Shown here: piece by piece, positions 8,665 to 16,709 of the stretch
Layout: each line of letters opens with the position of its first letter
How positions within the stretch are numbered: position 1 is the stretch's first letter
Origin: Mangrovibrevibacter kandeliae
GTDB taxonomy: Bacteria; Pseudomonadota; Alphaproteobacteria; Rhizobiales; Rhizobiaceae
Assembly (NCBI RefSeq): GCF_024519155.1
Contig: NZ_JANIFJ010000002.1
Coordinates: forward strand, 372,001-436,000
DNA length: 64,000 nucleotides
Direction of reading: 5' to 3'
The notes under the pieces: model-generated
What the model was told of the DNA's origin: nothing
What the model saw: only the letters and a program-made list of their open reading frames with translations
The model's database searches: none
Translations under genes and position numbers: made by a program

Positions 8665-10013
8665 TCGGCCGCCTCCCGCAAGCCGGCACCTTCAGGCGTC
8701 ATCGACATCGTCATGTACTTCACCCAGGCCTGGAACTGGTTGCGCATCTGCCGCTCGGAAGTGCCGCCGGCGACGTCGGTCACGTCCTCGGCCTCGCCCG
8801 GCTGGTAGAGCCGCTGGATGTTGACCCATTCGTAGCCGTCGGCGTGAAGCCCAAGCTGGGCGCGCTCGTACATCTCGAGGTCGTCGTGGCCGACGATCGA
8901 GGTCGGCGCGTTGATCAGCCGGTTGTACATCAGCGTGCGCTCGAACAGCATGTCCGGCGCGTCGACGAGCCGGAAGGTGTAGCTCTCGACCAGCGTCCGG
9001 TCCGCGGCGATCGGCCTGAACACCCGCAGCGTCTGGATCGGCCCCTTCACCATGATGTTCGGGAAGTAGCAGGTGTTGTGCCGGTTCTCGCCGAGGATCG
9101 CCTTCGCCCGCGCCTCGCCATAGGCCGCGACCATCTGGTCGAAATAGCCGGGGACGGCGGAATAGTCCGCATGGATCGACGTCGTCACGCCGGTGTGGCC
9201 GTGGCCGTTCGGCCAGACGCGCAGGCCCATCTTCTCGAAGAAGTCGTAGGGCGCCATGAAGGGCGCGTAGACCTCGACCGCCATCGGCTTCTTGCCGCCC
9301 TTGGCCTCCTCGCGCTCCCAGACCGAGACGGCGGTGCCGGCGGAGGATTCGTGGGCGACCATCGGGTGGCAGGTGTCGGTCTGGTTCTCGACCAGCATCT
9401 TCCAGTTGCACGGGTGCATGTAGCGCAGCGGCGCGCCCTCCAGCACGAGCTTCCCGGCCGGGGACCGGTCGACCATGTTGTCGATCGAGGAGAGGCTGTC
9501 GCCGAAGAAGCTCTCGAAATCGACGCCATCCGTGGCGAGGCGGGCGAAGATGAAGTCGCGATAGACCTTGTAGTCGCCGACCCTCGGCAGGCCCGCCGCC
9601 GCCTCGCTCGCCATCAGGTCGGTGTCCTGATAGCCGCGATGATACGGGATCGCGTGGAGCGAGCCGTCGGTCCTGAACAGCCAGGCGTGATAGGGGCAGC
9701 GGAAGACGAAGCCGGTGTTGCCGCAGGTCTCCGACACGATCTTGGTGCCCTTGTGCGGGCAGCGATTGCGCAGGACGTGGATCGAGCCGTCCTTGTGCCG
9801 CGAGGCGAGGACCGGCTGGCCGCCGATCTCGGTGGAGAGATAGTCTCCCGGATTCGGGATCTGGCTGGCGTGGCCGACATAGACCCAGGTGTTGGCGAAG
9901 AGGTGCTCCATCTCCAGACGGAAGATCTCGGGGCTCGTGTAGACGTCCCGGTGGACGCGCTCCGGGGTGACGAGCGCCTTCACGAGAGCGGGATCGGCCT
10001 GGTGGCGGGACAT
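8661..10013 (-). CDS. aromatic-ring-hydroxylating dioxygenase, alpha subunit (Rieske)
   Basis: 450 residues. The Rieske [2Fe-2S] ligands are visible as CPH (residues about 85-87) and CPYH (about 105-108). The mononuclear iron site is ENQTDTCHPMVAH, giving the bridging Asp and two His ligands. Such subunits insert both atoms of O2 into an aromatic ring or demethylate/hydroxylate side groups. The protein resembles benzoate/anthranilate/salicylate-type oxygenases in layout. An AGGAGA sequence precedes the ATG. It sits with a CoA ligase and an aryl-CoA hydroxylase, so either dioxygenation precedes CoA activation or two related substrates are processed. Confidence 0.92.
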   Translation of the reverse strand: MSRHQADPALVKALVTPERVHRDVYTSPEIFRLEMEHLFANTWVYVGHASQIPNPGDYLSTEIGGQPVLASRHKDGSIHVLRNRCPHKGTKIVSETCGNTGFVFRCPYHAWLFRTDGSLHAIPYHRGYQDTDLMASEAAAGLPRVGDYKVYRDFIFARLATDGVDFESFFGDSLSSIDNMVDRSPAGKLVLEGAPLRYMHPCNWKMLVENQTDTCHPMVAHESSAGTAVSVWEREEAKGGKKPMAVEVYAPFMAPYDFFEKMGLRVWPNGHGHTGVTTSIHADYSAVPGYFDQMVAAYGEARAKAILGENRHNTCYFPNIMVKGPIQTLRVFRPIAADRTLVESYTFRLVDAPDMLFERTLMYNRLINAPTSIVGHDDLEMYERAQLGLHADGYEWVNIQRLYQPGEAEDVTDVAGGTSERQMRNQFQAWVKYMTMSMTPEGAGLREAAE

Positions 10014-10035
10014 GGCATGGATCTCCTAGACGGGT

Positions 10036-10116
10036 TCACGGGCGTCGGCGGATACGGTCCCTGACGGCCCCGGCATTCGAGGATAACTCGGTCATGCGCG
10101 TCAGTGCGCCGCTCAT
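10036..10116 (-). CDS. possible 26-residue coupled small ORF
   Basis: A short frame starts with ATG overlapping the stop of the 3-hydroxyacyl-CoA dehydrogenase gene (ATGA, 10116-10113) and stops 22 bases before the Rieske alpha start. It fills most of the spacer between those genes. The product (MSGALTRMTELSS...) matches nothing I know. It may only keep ribosomes moving through the operon, or be chance. Confidence 0.2.
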   Translation of the reverse strand: MSGALTRMTELSSNAGAVRDRIRRRP

Positions 10117-11114
10117 GCCCTCTCCTGCGGGACTTCGGCGGGCGGACGGTGGAGGCCGGAGCGCTTGAGCATGCCGAGGAAGGCCCCCATCCGCTCCTGC
10201 CGGTAGGCTGCGACGTCGGCGTCGCGGTAGTCGTAGAAGCCGCGGCCGTCGCGCAGGCCGTTGCGGCCCTCGGCCATGTTCGCCTGGACGATCGCCGGCG
10301 CCGCGAAGCGCGCGTCGCCCATCGCCTGCGTCATGTAGCGGCTGGCGTGATAGAGGATGTCGCCGCCGCCCCAGTCGATGAACTCGAGAAGCCCGAGCAC
10401 GGCAAAGCGAAAGCCGAAGCCGTATTTCACCGCCTTGTCGACGTCCTCGGCCGAGGCGACCCCTTCCTCGACCAACCTTGCGGCCTCGTTCATCGCCAGC
10501 GCCTGGATGCGCGGCACGATGTAGCCGGGCGAGGCCTTGCAGACGACCGGCACCTTGCCGATCGCTTCAAAGAGCGCGTTGAGTTCGGCGACGACGCCCG
10601 GATCGGTGTCCTCGGTCGGGCTGACCTCTATCAGCGGCACGATAAAGGCCGGGTTCAGCCAGTGGGCGTTGAGGAAACGCGCGGGGCGGCCGCTCCAGGC
10701 GGCAAGCTGCGTCGAGAGATAGGTCGAGGTGGTCGAGGCGACGATGGCCCCGGCGTCCGCGAGTTGGTCGATGAGCCGCAGGCCGGCGCGCTTGGCCTCG
10801 TCGGTCTCCGGCACGGCCTCGAAGACGATACGGGCGTCCTTCAGAGCCGGTTCCGCCGCGTCGAGCGGGACGATCTCGATCCGCCCCATGATCGCCTCGA
10901 TCGCCGCCGCGTCGAACCCGCCGAGCCCGGCGACCATCGCGAGGCTGCCGCGGATCTCAGCGCGCGCCGCGTCCGCCATTGAAGCAAAGACCTCCGGATC
11001 GCGCGGCTTGGCGTCGACCAGACGGACTTCGTGGCCGGCATAGGCGAAGGCGTGCGCGATGCCCCGCCCCATGCGACCGACGCCGACGCAGGCAATGACC
11101 GGGCGGGCCTCCAT
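10113..11114 (-). CDS. 3-hydroxyacyl-CoA dehydrogenase family protein
   Basis: 333 residues. The N-terminal NAD-binding motif is GVGRMGRGIAHAFAYAGHEV. The substrate domain contains STTSTYLSTQLA, the catalytic-His-like segment RFLNAHWLNPAFIVPLIEVSP, and the later KASPGYIVPRIQ. This is the 3-hydroxybutyryl-CoA dehydrogenase layout, also shared by L-gulonate dehydrogenases. It probably oxidises a 3-hydroxyacyl-CoA formed after ring opening. The ATG at 11114 is two bases after the stop of the upstream gene, and the longer upstream frame has no family similarity. Confidence 0.88.
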   Translation of the reverse strand: MEARPVIACVGVGRMGRGIAHAFAYAGHEVRLVDAKPRDPEVFASMADAARAEIRGSLAMVAGLGGFDAAAIEAIMGRIEIVPLDAAEPALKDARIVFEAVPETDEAKRAGLRLIDQLADAGAIVASTTSTYLSTQLAAWSGRPARFLNAHWLNPAFIVPLIEVSPTEDTDPGVVAELNALFEAIGKVPVVCKASPGYIVPRIQALAMNEAARLVEEGVASAEDVDKAVKYGFGFRFAVLGLLEFIDWGGGDILYHASRYMTQAMGDARFAAPAIVQANMAEGRNGLRDGRGFYDYRDADVAAYRQERMGAFLGMLKRSGLHRPPAEVPQERA

Positions 11115-11116
11115 CG

Positions 11117-12196
11117 TCACAGCCCCTCGCGAAGGAGGGCCTGCAGCTCGGCCGGGGCCATCTGCGCCAGGCCGAGCCGCTCCAGCGTGCGGCCCGTCCG
11201 GCGGAAGTCGTCCCCGGCGGCCGCGCCGGCGATCGCGAGGAGGCCCGCCGCGACCGGCACCGGCGTTTCCGTCCACTCGCCGACCGAGACGAGGAAGGCG
11301 AGTCCGAGGGCGACGTCCTCGCTCATGTAGCGATGGGTCTTGAGGTTCAGGTGCTCATGCCAGTCGCCGGAGCCGACGAGCTTGTCGTGGGCGAGATTGC
11401 CGTACATCCAGTTCGACGTCTCGTAATGGTCGGCGAGCGGGAAGTGCGGCGCGCCGTAGCCGAGCGCCTCGCGCACCACGATCCGTTCGGCGTCGAGCGT
11501 GGCGTGGACCCGCCGGATCGAGGCCTGCGTGCCCTCGTTGTGGATGTCCCAGCGGTCGAAATGCTCGATCGGCCCGGCATTCATGAGGATCAGCGGCGGG
11601 TGGATGATCGGACCGGCGTTCATCAGCGCCCCCGACAGGGCGTCCTCCACCGGCTCGATCGCCCCCGGAAACGCCTGCGCGATGACCGCCAGCGCCTCGT
11701 CCGTGCGCCGCGCCGGGAACACCCCGGTCGGCAGTCGCGTCGCGCGGGTGGTGATCGCGACCTCGCCGGAGGCGTGCTTGCGCGTCAACCAGGGCAGCGT
11801 CCCGGTTTCGGCGATGGCGACGTCGGCCGTCGAGCCTGCGTCGCGAAGCGTCCTGGCCATCAGGTACGAGCCGAAGGTGCCGGGCGGCAGGTAGATCACC
11901 TGCCCGTCGGCCAGATGCGGCGCGAGCCGCCGCGCCAGATCCTCCTGGGCGAAGGCGGGGACCGGCGCGAGGATCAGGTCCGCGCCGCGAACCGCGAGCG
12001 CGATGTCGTCGGTCACCACCGCGATCTCGACCTCGCGCACGCCCCTGAAATCGCGGACCGTCAGCCGGCGCGTCTCGGCCAGCGGGCCGAAGGCGCTTCG
12101 CTCGCGCCGCCAGAAGCGGACCGTGTGGCCCGCCTCGGAGAGATCGGCAGCGGCCGCGTAGGAGCCGTTTCCACCGCCGAGTACCGCGATCTTCAT
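11117..12196 (-). CDS. NAD/NADP octopine/nopaline dehydrogenase-family protein
   Basis: 359 residues. An N-terminal Rossmann motif (KIAVLGGGNGSYAAAADLSEAGH) is followed by the opine-dehydrogenase C-terminal domain, with NAGPIIHPPLILMNAG and the His/Asp region HFDRWDIHNEGTQASI. Family members reduce an imine formed from an amino acid and an oxoacid, or act on related secondary amines. In an anthranilate-like pathway it could handle a nitrogen-containing intermediate; that is a guess. It is the first gene of the minus-strand operon. The ATG at 12196 is chosen because the Rossmann strand begins there. Confidence 0.8.
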   Translation of the reverse strand: MKIAVLGGGNGSYAAAADLSEAGHTVRFWRRERSAFGPLAETRRLTVRDFRGVREVEIAVVTDDIALAVRGADLILAPVPAFAQEDLARRLAPHLADGQVIYLPPGTFGSYLMARTLRDAGSTADVAIAETGTLPWLTRKHASGEVAITTRATRLPTGVFPARRTDEALAVIAQAFPGAIEPVEDALSGALMNAGPIIHPPLILMNAGPIEHFDRWDIHNEGTQASIRRVHATLDAERIVVREALGYGAPHFPLADHYETSNWMYGNLAHDKLVGSGDWHEHLNLKTHRYMSEDVALGLAFLVSVGEWTETPVPVAAGLLAIAGAAAGDDFRRTGRTLERLGLAQMAPAELQALLREGL

Positions 12197-12225
12197 CAGC
12201 CGTCCTCTCCCGTCCACCGGCGATC

Positions 12226-12254
12226 AGTAAATGCTTTAGGCTTAAAGGTTTCAA
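12226..12254 (-). promoter_or_regulatory. promoter with operator (copy 2) for the minus-strand catabolic operon
   Basis: On the minus strand TTGAAA (12254-12249) and TTTACT (12231-12226) are separated by 17 bases. The operator TTTAAGCCTAAA (12246-12235) lies wholly inside the spacer. The start codon of the opine-dehydrogenase-like gene is about 30 bases downstream. The geometry resembles copy 1. Confidence 0.65.
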
Positions 12255-12335
12255 GCCGGCCGGTGGCGATTTTTCCGGAAGACCTTTTCATCCCCGCACC
12301 GCGCCTCGGATTGGAGGCACCGCCCTCACCGTCAT

Positions 12336-12355
12336 CCTCGGGCCCCGTCCCGAGG
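12336..12355. repeat. REP-like palindrome in the divergent intergenic region
   Basis: CCTCGGG and CCCGAGG form a perfect 7-bp inverted repeat with a 6-base loop, inside a GTCATCCTCGGG...CCCGAGGACCC context. This resembles extragenic palindromes common in alphaproteobacterial genomes. Only one copy is seen in the window. The rest of the intergenic stretch (12255-12576) has no gene I can support. Confidence 0.4.
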
Positions 12356-12552
12356 ACCCAGAGCAACGGGTCAGACAGCAGGCCTTCACAGGACAAGACC
12401 GGTCGCGGGACGGTCGCCGTCGAAACTCGCCGCTTGCAGTCCCGGATCCTCGAAACTGAGGTCGAGGACAACGACGCATCGCGGGGAGCGCCTCATCCGA
12501 CGGCGCCGCCCCTGGCAGCTATCGATCACAGCCTCCGATGCACCGAGCCAAG

Positions 12553-12592
12553 TTGACAGTCCTGCACAGCGCGATCAGTTTAAGCTTAAACT
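12553..12592 (+). promoter_or_regulatory. promoter with perfect palindromic operator (copy 3) for the plus-strand genes
   Basis: A TTGACA box (12553-12558) precedes the perfect 16-bp palindrome AGTTTAAGCTTAAACT (12577-12592), whose left arm occupies the -10 position. The central 12-mer matches the other three operators. The SRPBCC gene starts about 60 bases downstream. Confidence 0.6.
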
Positions 12593-12650
12593 TTTCGACG
12601 ACATGCGGCGGCCACGAGGGCCCGCACGCGCCCGTCACCCGGAGCGTTCG

Positions 12651-13076
12651 ATGCAGGACCCGCACTGCCACTCCAGCAGCATCGCCGTCGACCGTCCGGC
12701 TGAAACGGCCTTCGAGATCATGGCGGAGGGCCTCAGCCAGGGTCGGTGGACGCTCGGCAGCTACGACCGGCGCCAGATCGAGCCCGGGCTCTTCGTCGGC
12801 ACCTCGCTGTTCTCGGGCAGGGAGACCTATGTGCGCCTCCACGTCGACCGGGAGCGCTTCGTCGTCGACTACGACGTCGGCCCGAGCCCGGACGCCTTGA
12901 GCTTCCGCAACATGTCGCGCGTGATCCCCGGGGCCGTCCTCAACATGCCGCCCGGCAGCTGCGTCGTGACGCTGCTCTCCTGGCGTCGGGCGGACCAGAG
13001 CGAGGCGGCCTGGATGCAGACCTCGACCTCGCACGAGGCCGAGATGTTCCTGATCAAGGGGCTGCTCGAGCGATGA
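12651..13076 (+). CDS. SRPBCC-superfamily protein
   Basis: 141 residues. The start ESIAVDRPAETAFEIMAEG-like region (SSIAVDRPAETAFEIM) and the later alternating strands fit the START/Bet v1-like helix-grip fold, which binds hydrophobic ligands and includes aromatic cyclases and coenzyme-binding proteins. No catalytic residues can be assigned. The ATG at 12651 follows a CGGAG sequence; an upstream alternative start adds 16 arginine-rich residues that look non-coding. The stop overlaps the start of the racemase-like gene by four bases (ATGA). Confidence 0.65.
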   Translation: MQDPHCHSSSIAVDRPAETAFEIMAEGLSQGRWTLGSYDRRQIEPGLFVGTSLFSGRETYVRLHVDRERFVVDYDVGPSPDALSFRNMSRVIPGAVLNMPPGSCVVTLLSWRRADQSEAAWMQTSTSHEAEMFLIKGLLER

Positions 13077-13858
13077 GGATCTTCTGGCAGAGCTTCATCG
13101 ACGAGACGGCGAGCCGGCCGTACATGGAGCGCCTCACCGCCTATCTAAACGAGATCGCGGCGCCCGGGACGAGCGTGACGGTGGCCGGCATCTCGCCGCC
13201 GGACCGTGATTTCGGGCGCCTTGCCGAGATGCGCTGCGCGATGCTCGCCGTCGACAACGGCATCGGCGCCGAGGCGGAGGGGTACGACGCCTTCGTCATG
13301 GGCCACTTCCAGGATCCGGGGCTCTACGAGCTGCGCTCGGCGGTCCGCATCCCCGTCGTCGGGGTCGGGGAAGCGACGCTGTTCGCCGCCGCACAGCTCG
13401 GCCGCCGGCTCGGCCTCGTGACCCTCGATCCGGTCTTCGAGGTCTGGCACCGCGAGCAGGCCGAGCGCTACGGCCTCGGCGATCGGGTGCGCCACATCAC
13501 CGGCATGGCGTGCCGGCCGGAGGATTTTTCGGAGGCCTTCGCGGGCAATGACGAGGCGCGGCGCCGCATGCTCGCCGACTTCGCCGCCTGCGCCCTGCCG
13601 CTCGTCGAGGCCGGCGCCGACGTCATCGTGCCGGCCGGCGTGCTGCCCGGCCTCCTGTGCGGCGGCGAGCACGGGTTCACCGTGGGCCATGCGCCGGTGA
13701 TCAACTGCGCGGCGGTGGGCCTGAAGAGCGCGGAGATGTGGGTGCAGCTGCACCGGCTGAACGGACTGGAGCCCAGCCGGGGGCCGAGCTTCGCGCTCGC
13801 GCCCGAGCGCGCCAAGGCGGATTTCCGCAATCTGGTCGCCCGCGGTCGACAGGGCTGA
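13073..13858 (+). CDS. Asp/Glu/hydantoin racemase-superfamily protein lacking the usual catalytic Cys residues
   Basis: 261 residues aligned with hydantoin racemase-like proteins: FVMGHFQDPGLYELRSAVRIPVVGVGEATL, then ADVIVPAGVLPGLL, then GHAPVINCAAVGLKSAEM. Racemases of this fold use two cysteines, typically in CFxDPG and a second strand-end Cys. Here the first is His (GHFQDPGL) and the second position carries Ala/Gly. A two-base proton-transfer mechanism is therefore doubtful; an isomerase, decarboxylase or binding role is possible. The gene is coupled to the SRPBCC gene and shares operator copy 3. Confidence 0.75.
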   Translation: MRIFWQSFIDETASRPYMERLTAYLNEIAAPGTSVTVAGISPPDRDFGRLAEMRCAMLAVDNGIGAEAEGYDAFVMGHFQDPGLYELRSAVRIPVVGVGEATLFAAAQLGRRLGLVTLDPVFEVWHREQAERYGLGDRVRHITGMACRPEDFSEAFAGNDEARRRMLADFAACALPLVEAGADVIVPAGVLPGLLCGGEHGFTVGHAPVINCAAVGLKSAEMWVQLHRLNGLEPSRGPSFALAPERAKADFRNLVARGRQG

Positions 13859-13967
13859 CCGTCGCCCGCGATGCCATTCGCAGCTCGGGCCCGCAGCGCT
13901 GCGATGCCGCAAATTCTGCCGCTCTGCACAAACAATCAGCAGCTTGAAAAATGCCTCCGAATCCCTC

Positions 13968-14018
13968 TTGGCAAAGTGCAGCACCGGGCTTTTAATGCCT
14001 GAGAATTTTAAGCCTAAA
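13968..14018 (+). promoter_or_regulatory. promoter with operator (copy 4) for the ABC importer operon
   Basis: TTGGCA (13968-13973) and TTTAAT (13991-13996) are separated by 17 bases. The operator TTTAAGCCTAAA (14007-14018) follows the -10 box, near the expected transcription start. The substrate-binding protein gene begins at 14114. The rest of 13859-14113 shows no gene. Confidence 0.65.
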
Positions 14019-14113
14019 GCAGTCTGGCGACCCGCCGAGGCTGCCGAGGGCCCGATCCGGGGCGCGCCTGAACGGCCGTCTCAAGGCCACTCTCTTTGCG
14101 GGACGCGATCGGC

Positions 14114-15652
14114 ATGAGCATCGACACCACCAGGCGCAATCTTCTGAAGGCGGCAGGCGCGGGACTGGCGATCGCGAGCTTCCTGAGGGGCGGCCTCGCC
14201 CAGGCGGCCGACAGCGACACCGTCACCATCGCCTACAACGTCAATCTCCCGGCCTTCGACCCGACGGTCGGTCCCTCGGCCGTCAACCCGACGATCCAGG
14301 CGATCTACCGCTCGGTGTTCGATCAGTATATCGGCCAGAAGCCGGATCTCTCCTTCGAGCCGGGCCTGCTGACCGAGTGGGGCTGGAACGAGGACAAGAC
14401 AAAGATCCACATGACTGTGCGCGACGGCGTGAAGTGGCACGACGGCTCGGACTTCACCGCGCAGGACGTCGTCTGGTCGCTCGAGCGCGCCGGTGACGCC
14501 AAGACCGGCAATCCGATCCAGTTCGTCTGGTCGACCATCGGCAACATCAAGGCCGAGGGCAACACCATCACCGCCGACGTCAAGTCCTACGACCCGACCC
14601 TCTTCAAGTGGATGGCCTTCCTCACCGGCTACGTCATGCCGAAGGCCTATTACGAGACGGTCGGAGCAGAGGGCTTCGAACAGAAGCCGATCGGCACCGG
14701 GCCCTACATGGTCGACGAGTTCCAGTCGAATGGCTTCCTTCGGCTGAAGCGCAACCCTCACTACTGGGGCGACAAGCCGGCCTTCGAGACGGTGATCTTC
14801 AAGTTCGTCACCGATCCGACCAGCCGCGTCGCGGAGGTGGAGAGCGGCGGCTCGGACGTGACGCTGCAGATCCCCTACGAGGAGTATGACCGGCTCACCA
14901 AGGGCGGGACGTTCGACGGCATCTGCGAGCCGGTGTCCGACATCGGGATGATCTTCATCAACAATGTCGAGCCGCTGCTCGACAGAAACGTGCGCCTCGC
15001 CGCCACCCACGCGGTCGACAAGGAGGCGATCATCAAGCGCCTCCTGCGCGGCTACGGCACGCCGATCGACACGCTCGAGGCGCCGGGCTACCTCGCCTAC
15101 GACGCCGCGATCACCGTCCCGTACAACCCGGACATGGCAAAGAAGCTCCTCGCCGACAGCGGCTTCTCGCCCGACAAGCCGGTGAAGGTGACGATCCAGA
15201 CGACCCGCGGCTACATGCCCAAGGACTACGAGATGATCCAGGCGATCGTCGGCATGTGGCGCAAGGTCGGCATCGAGGCGAACATCGAGGTCTACGAGAT
15301 CGCCAAGCACTACGAGTTGCGCGCGGCCGACCAGCTGGCACCCTTCGCCTTCTACAACTGGGGCAACGCCATCGGCGACCCCGCGACCTCGACGGGCTTT
15401 GCGATGTTCGGCCCCTCGCCCCACTCGGTCTGGAACACCGACGACCTCGACGGGAAGATCGCGCCGCTCTGGGGCGAGAAGGACGAGGACAAGCGCGTCG
15501 CCGGGTGGAAGGCGGTGGACAAGTATATCGCCGAAGAGGGCTACGTGCTGCCGCTGCTGCAGTATTCGCAGCCCATCGTGTTCCGCAAGGGTCTCAAGGT
15601 CGCGGCGAACCAGTCCGAGGCGTTGCAGCCGACGCTGATCGCAAAGAGCTGA
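14114..15652 (+). CDS. ABC transporter substrate-binding protein, family 5 (peptide/opine type)
   Basis: 512 residues of the SBP_bac_5 family. The N-terminus TTRRNLLKAAGAGLAIASFL is a twin-arginine signal, so export as a folded protein is likely. Conserved features include the LTEWGWNEDKTKIHMTVRDGVKWHDG segment and FTAQDVVWSLER. Although the family is named for dipeptides, members also bind opines, sugars and aromatic compounds. It is the first gene of a five-gene importer and carries the cluster operator in its promoter, implying uptake of the catabolic substrate or inducer. ATG 14114 is preferred over a TTG six codons upstream because the signal peptide begins there. Confidence 0.9.
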   Translation: MSIDTTRRNLLKAAGAGLAIASFLRGGLAQAADSDTVTIAYNVNLPAFDPTVGPSAVNPTIQAIYRSVFDQYIGQKPDLSFEPGLLTEWGWNEDKTKIHMTVRDGVKWHDGSDFTAQDVVWSLERAGDAKTGNPIQFVWSTIGNIKAEGNTITADVKSYDPTLFKWMAFLTGYVMPKAYYETVGAEGFEQKPIGTGPYMVDEFQSNGFLRLKRNPHYWGDKPAFETVIFKFVTDPTSRVAEVESGGSDVTLQIPYEEYDRLTKGGTFDGICEPVSDIGMIFINNVEPLLDRNVRLAATHAVDKEAIIKRLLRGYGTPIDTLEAPGYLAYDAAITVPYNPDMAKKLLADSGFSPDKPVKVTIQTTRGYMPKDYEMIQAIVGMWRKVGIEANIEVYEIAKHYELRAADQLAPFAFYNWGNAIGDPATSTGFAMFGPSPHSVWNTDDLDGKIAPLWGEKDEDKRVAGWKAVDKYIAEEGYVLPLLQYSQPIVFRKGLKVAANQSEALQPTLIAKS

Positions 15653-15689
15653 GGTCGCCGGCGCAAGCCCCGCGCATAAAGGCCATGCG

Positions 15690-16709
15690 ATGCGCATGAT
15701 GCCCCTCGCCGTCCTGCCCTGGCGCTCGCTGCTGCTCGCCGCCGTGACGCTGTTCGGCGTCGCGGTCATCTCCTTCGTCCTGCTCCGAGTCGTGCCCGGC
15801 GATCCGATCGCGATGATGATCGCGCCGGGCGCCAGCGCGGCGGATATCGCGCAGCTGCGCGCGTCCTACGGCCTCGACCGCAGCATTGCCGTGCAGTTCC
15901 TGATCTGGCTCGGCCACGCGATCACCGGCGACTTCGGCACCTCGATCTCGATGCGCCAGGACGTGGTCCACCTGATCGCCGCGCGGCTTCCGGCGACGAT
16001 CGAGCTGACGCTGCTCGCCCTCGTCATCGCGCTCATCCTCGGCATCGGCACGGCGGTCCTATCGACGCTGTCGCGCCGCCGCCTGGTCGGATCGGCGATC
16101 GACAATTCGAACGGCGTGCTTCTCGCCGTTCCGGACTTCGTGTGGGCGCTGGCGTTCGTCGTCCTCTTCGGAGTCGCCCTGCCCGTCCTGCCGATCTCCG
16201 GCCGCGTCGACCCGCGGCTCTCGATCGACTTCGCGACGTCCTTCATTCTCATGGAAAGCCTCGCGCGCCTGCACTTCGACATCGCGCTCGACGTCCTGGC
16301 CCACATGATCATGCCGGCGCTGGCGCTCGCCCTGCCGCTCGCGGCGGTGATCCTGCGGGTCCTGAAGGGCGCCCTGGAGGCCGAGGCGCACCAGGATTAC
16401 GCGCTTCTCGCCCGCATTCGCGGCAAGTCGCGCCTGCGCGTGACGCTCGAGGAGACGCTGCGCAACGCGCTGGTCCCGACACTCGCGCTGACCGGCGTCC
16501 AGTTCACCTTCATGTTCGGCGGAACGGTCATCGTCGAGCGCATCTTCGCCTATCCCGGCATCGGCAATCTAGCGATCGACGCCGTCATCAACCGCGACCT
16601 GCCGCTGATCCAGGGCCTGATCCTGACCTTCGGGCTGATCTTCATCCTGATCAACCTCGCCGTCGAGGCGAGCTTCGGCCTGCTCAACCCGAGGCTTCGC
16701 CATGGTTGA
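15690..16709 (+). CDS. ABC transporter permease, DppB/OppB family
   Basis: 339 residues with an N-terminal membrane helix (LLLAAVTLFGVAVISFVLLRVVPGDP), about five further helices and the EAA loop (RIRGKSRLRVTLEETLRNALVPTLAL) that contacts the ATPase. It ends 8 bases inside the next permease gene. It forms the inner-membrane channel with the DppC-like subunit for the substrate captured by the preceding binding protein. Confidence 0.9.
   Translation: MRMMPLAVLPWRSLLLAAVTLFGVAVISFVLLRVVPGDPIAMMIAPGASAADIAQLRASYGLDRSIAVQFLIWLGHAITGDFGTSISMRQDVVHLIAARLPATIELTLLALVIALILGIGTAVLSTLSRRRLVGSAIDNSNGVLLAVPDFVWALAFVVLFGVALPVLPISGRVDPRLSIDFATSFILMESLARLHFDIALDVLAHMIMPALALALPLAAVILRVLKGALEAEAHQDYALLARIRGKSRLRVTLEETLRNALVPTLALTGVQFTFMFGGTVIVERIFAYPGIGNLAIDAVINRDLPLIQGLILTFGLIFILINLAVEASFGLLNPRLRHG

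Noticed and set aside
14081-15769. 562-codon minus-strand frame opposite the ABC binding-protein gene
   Set aside because: Mirror frame of a clear SBP_bac_5 protein with a twin-arginine signal.
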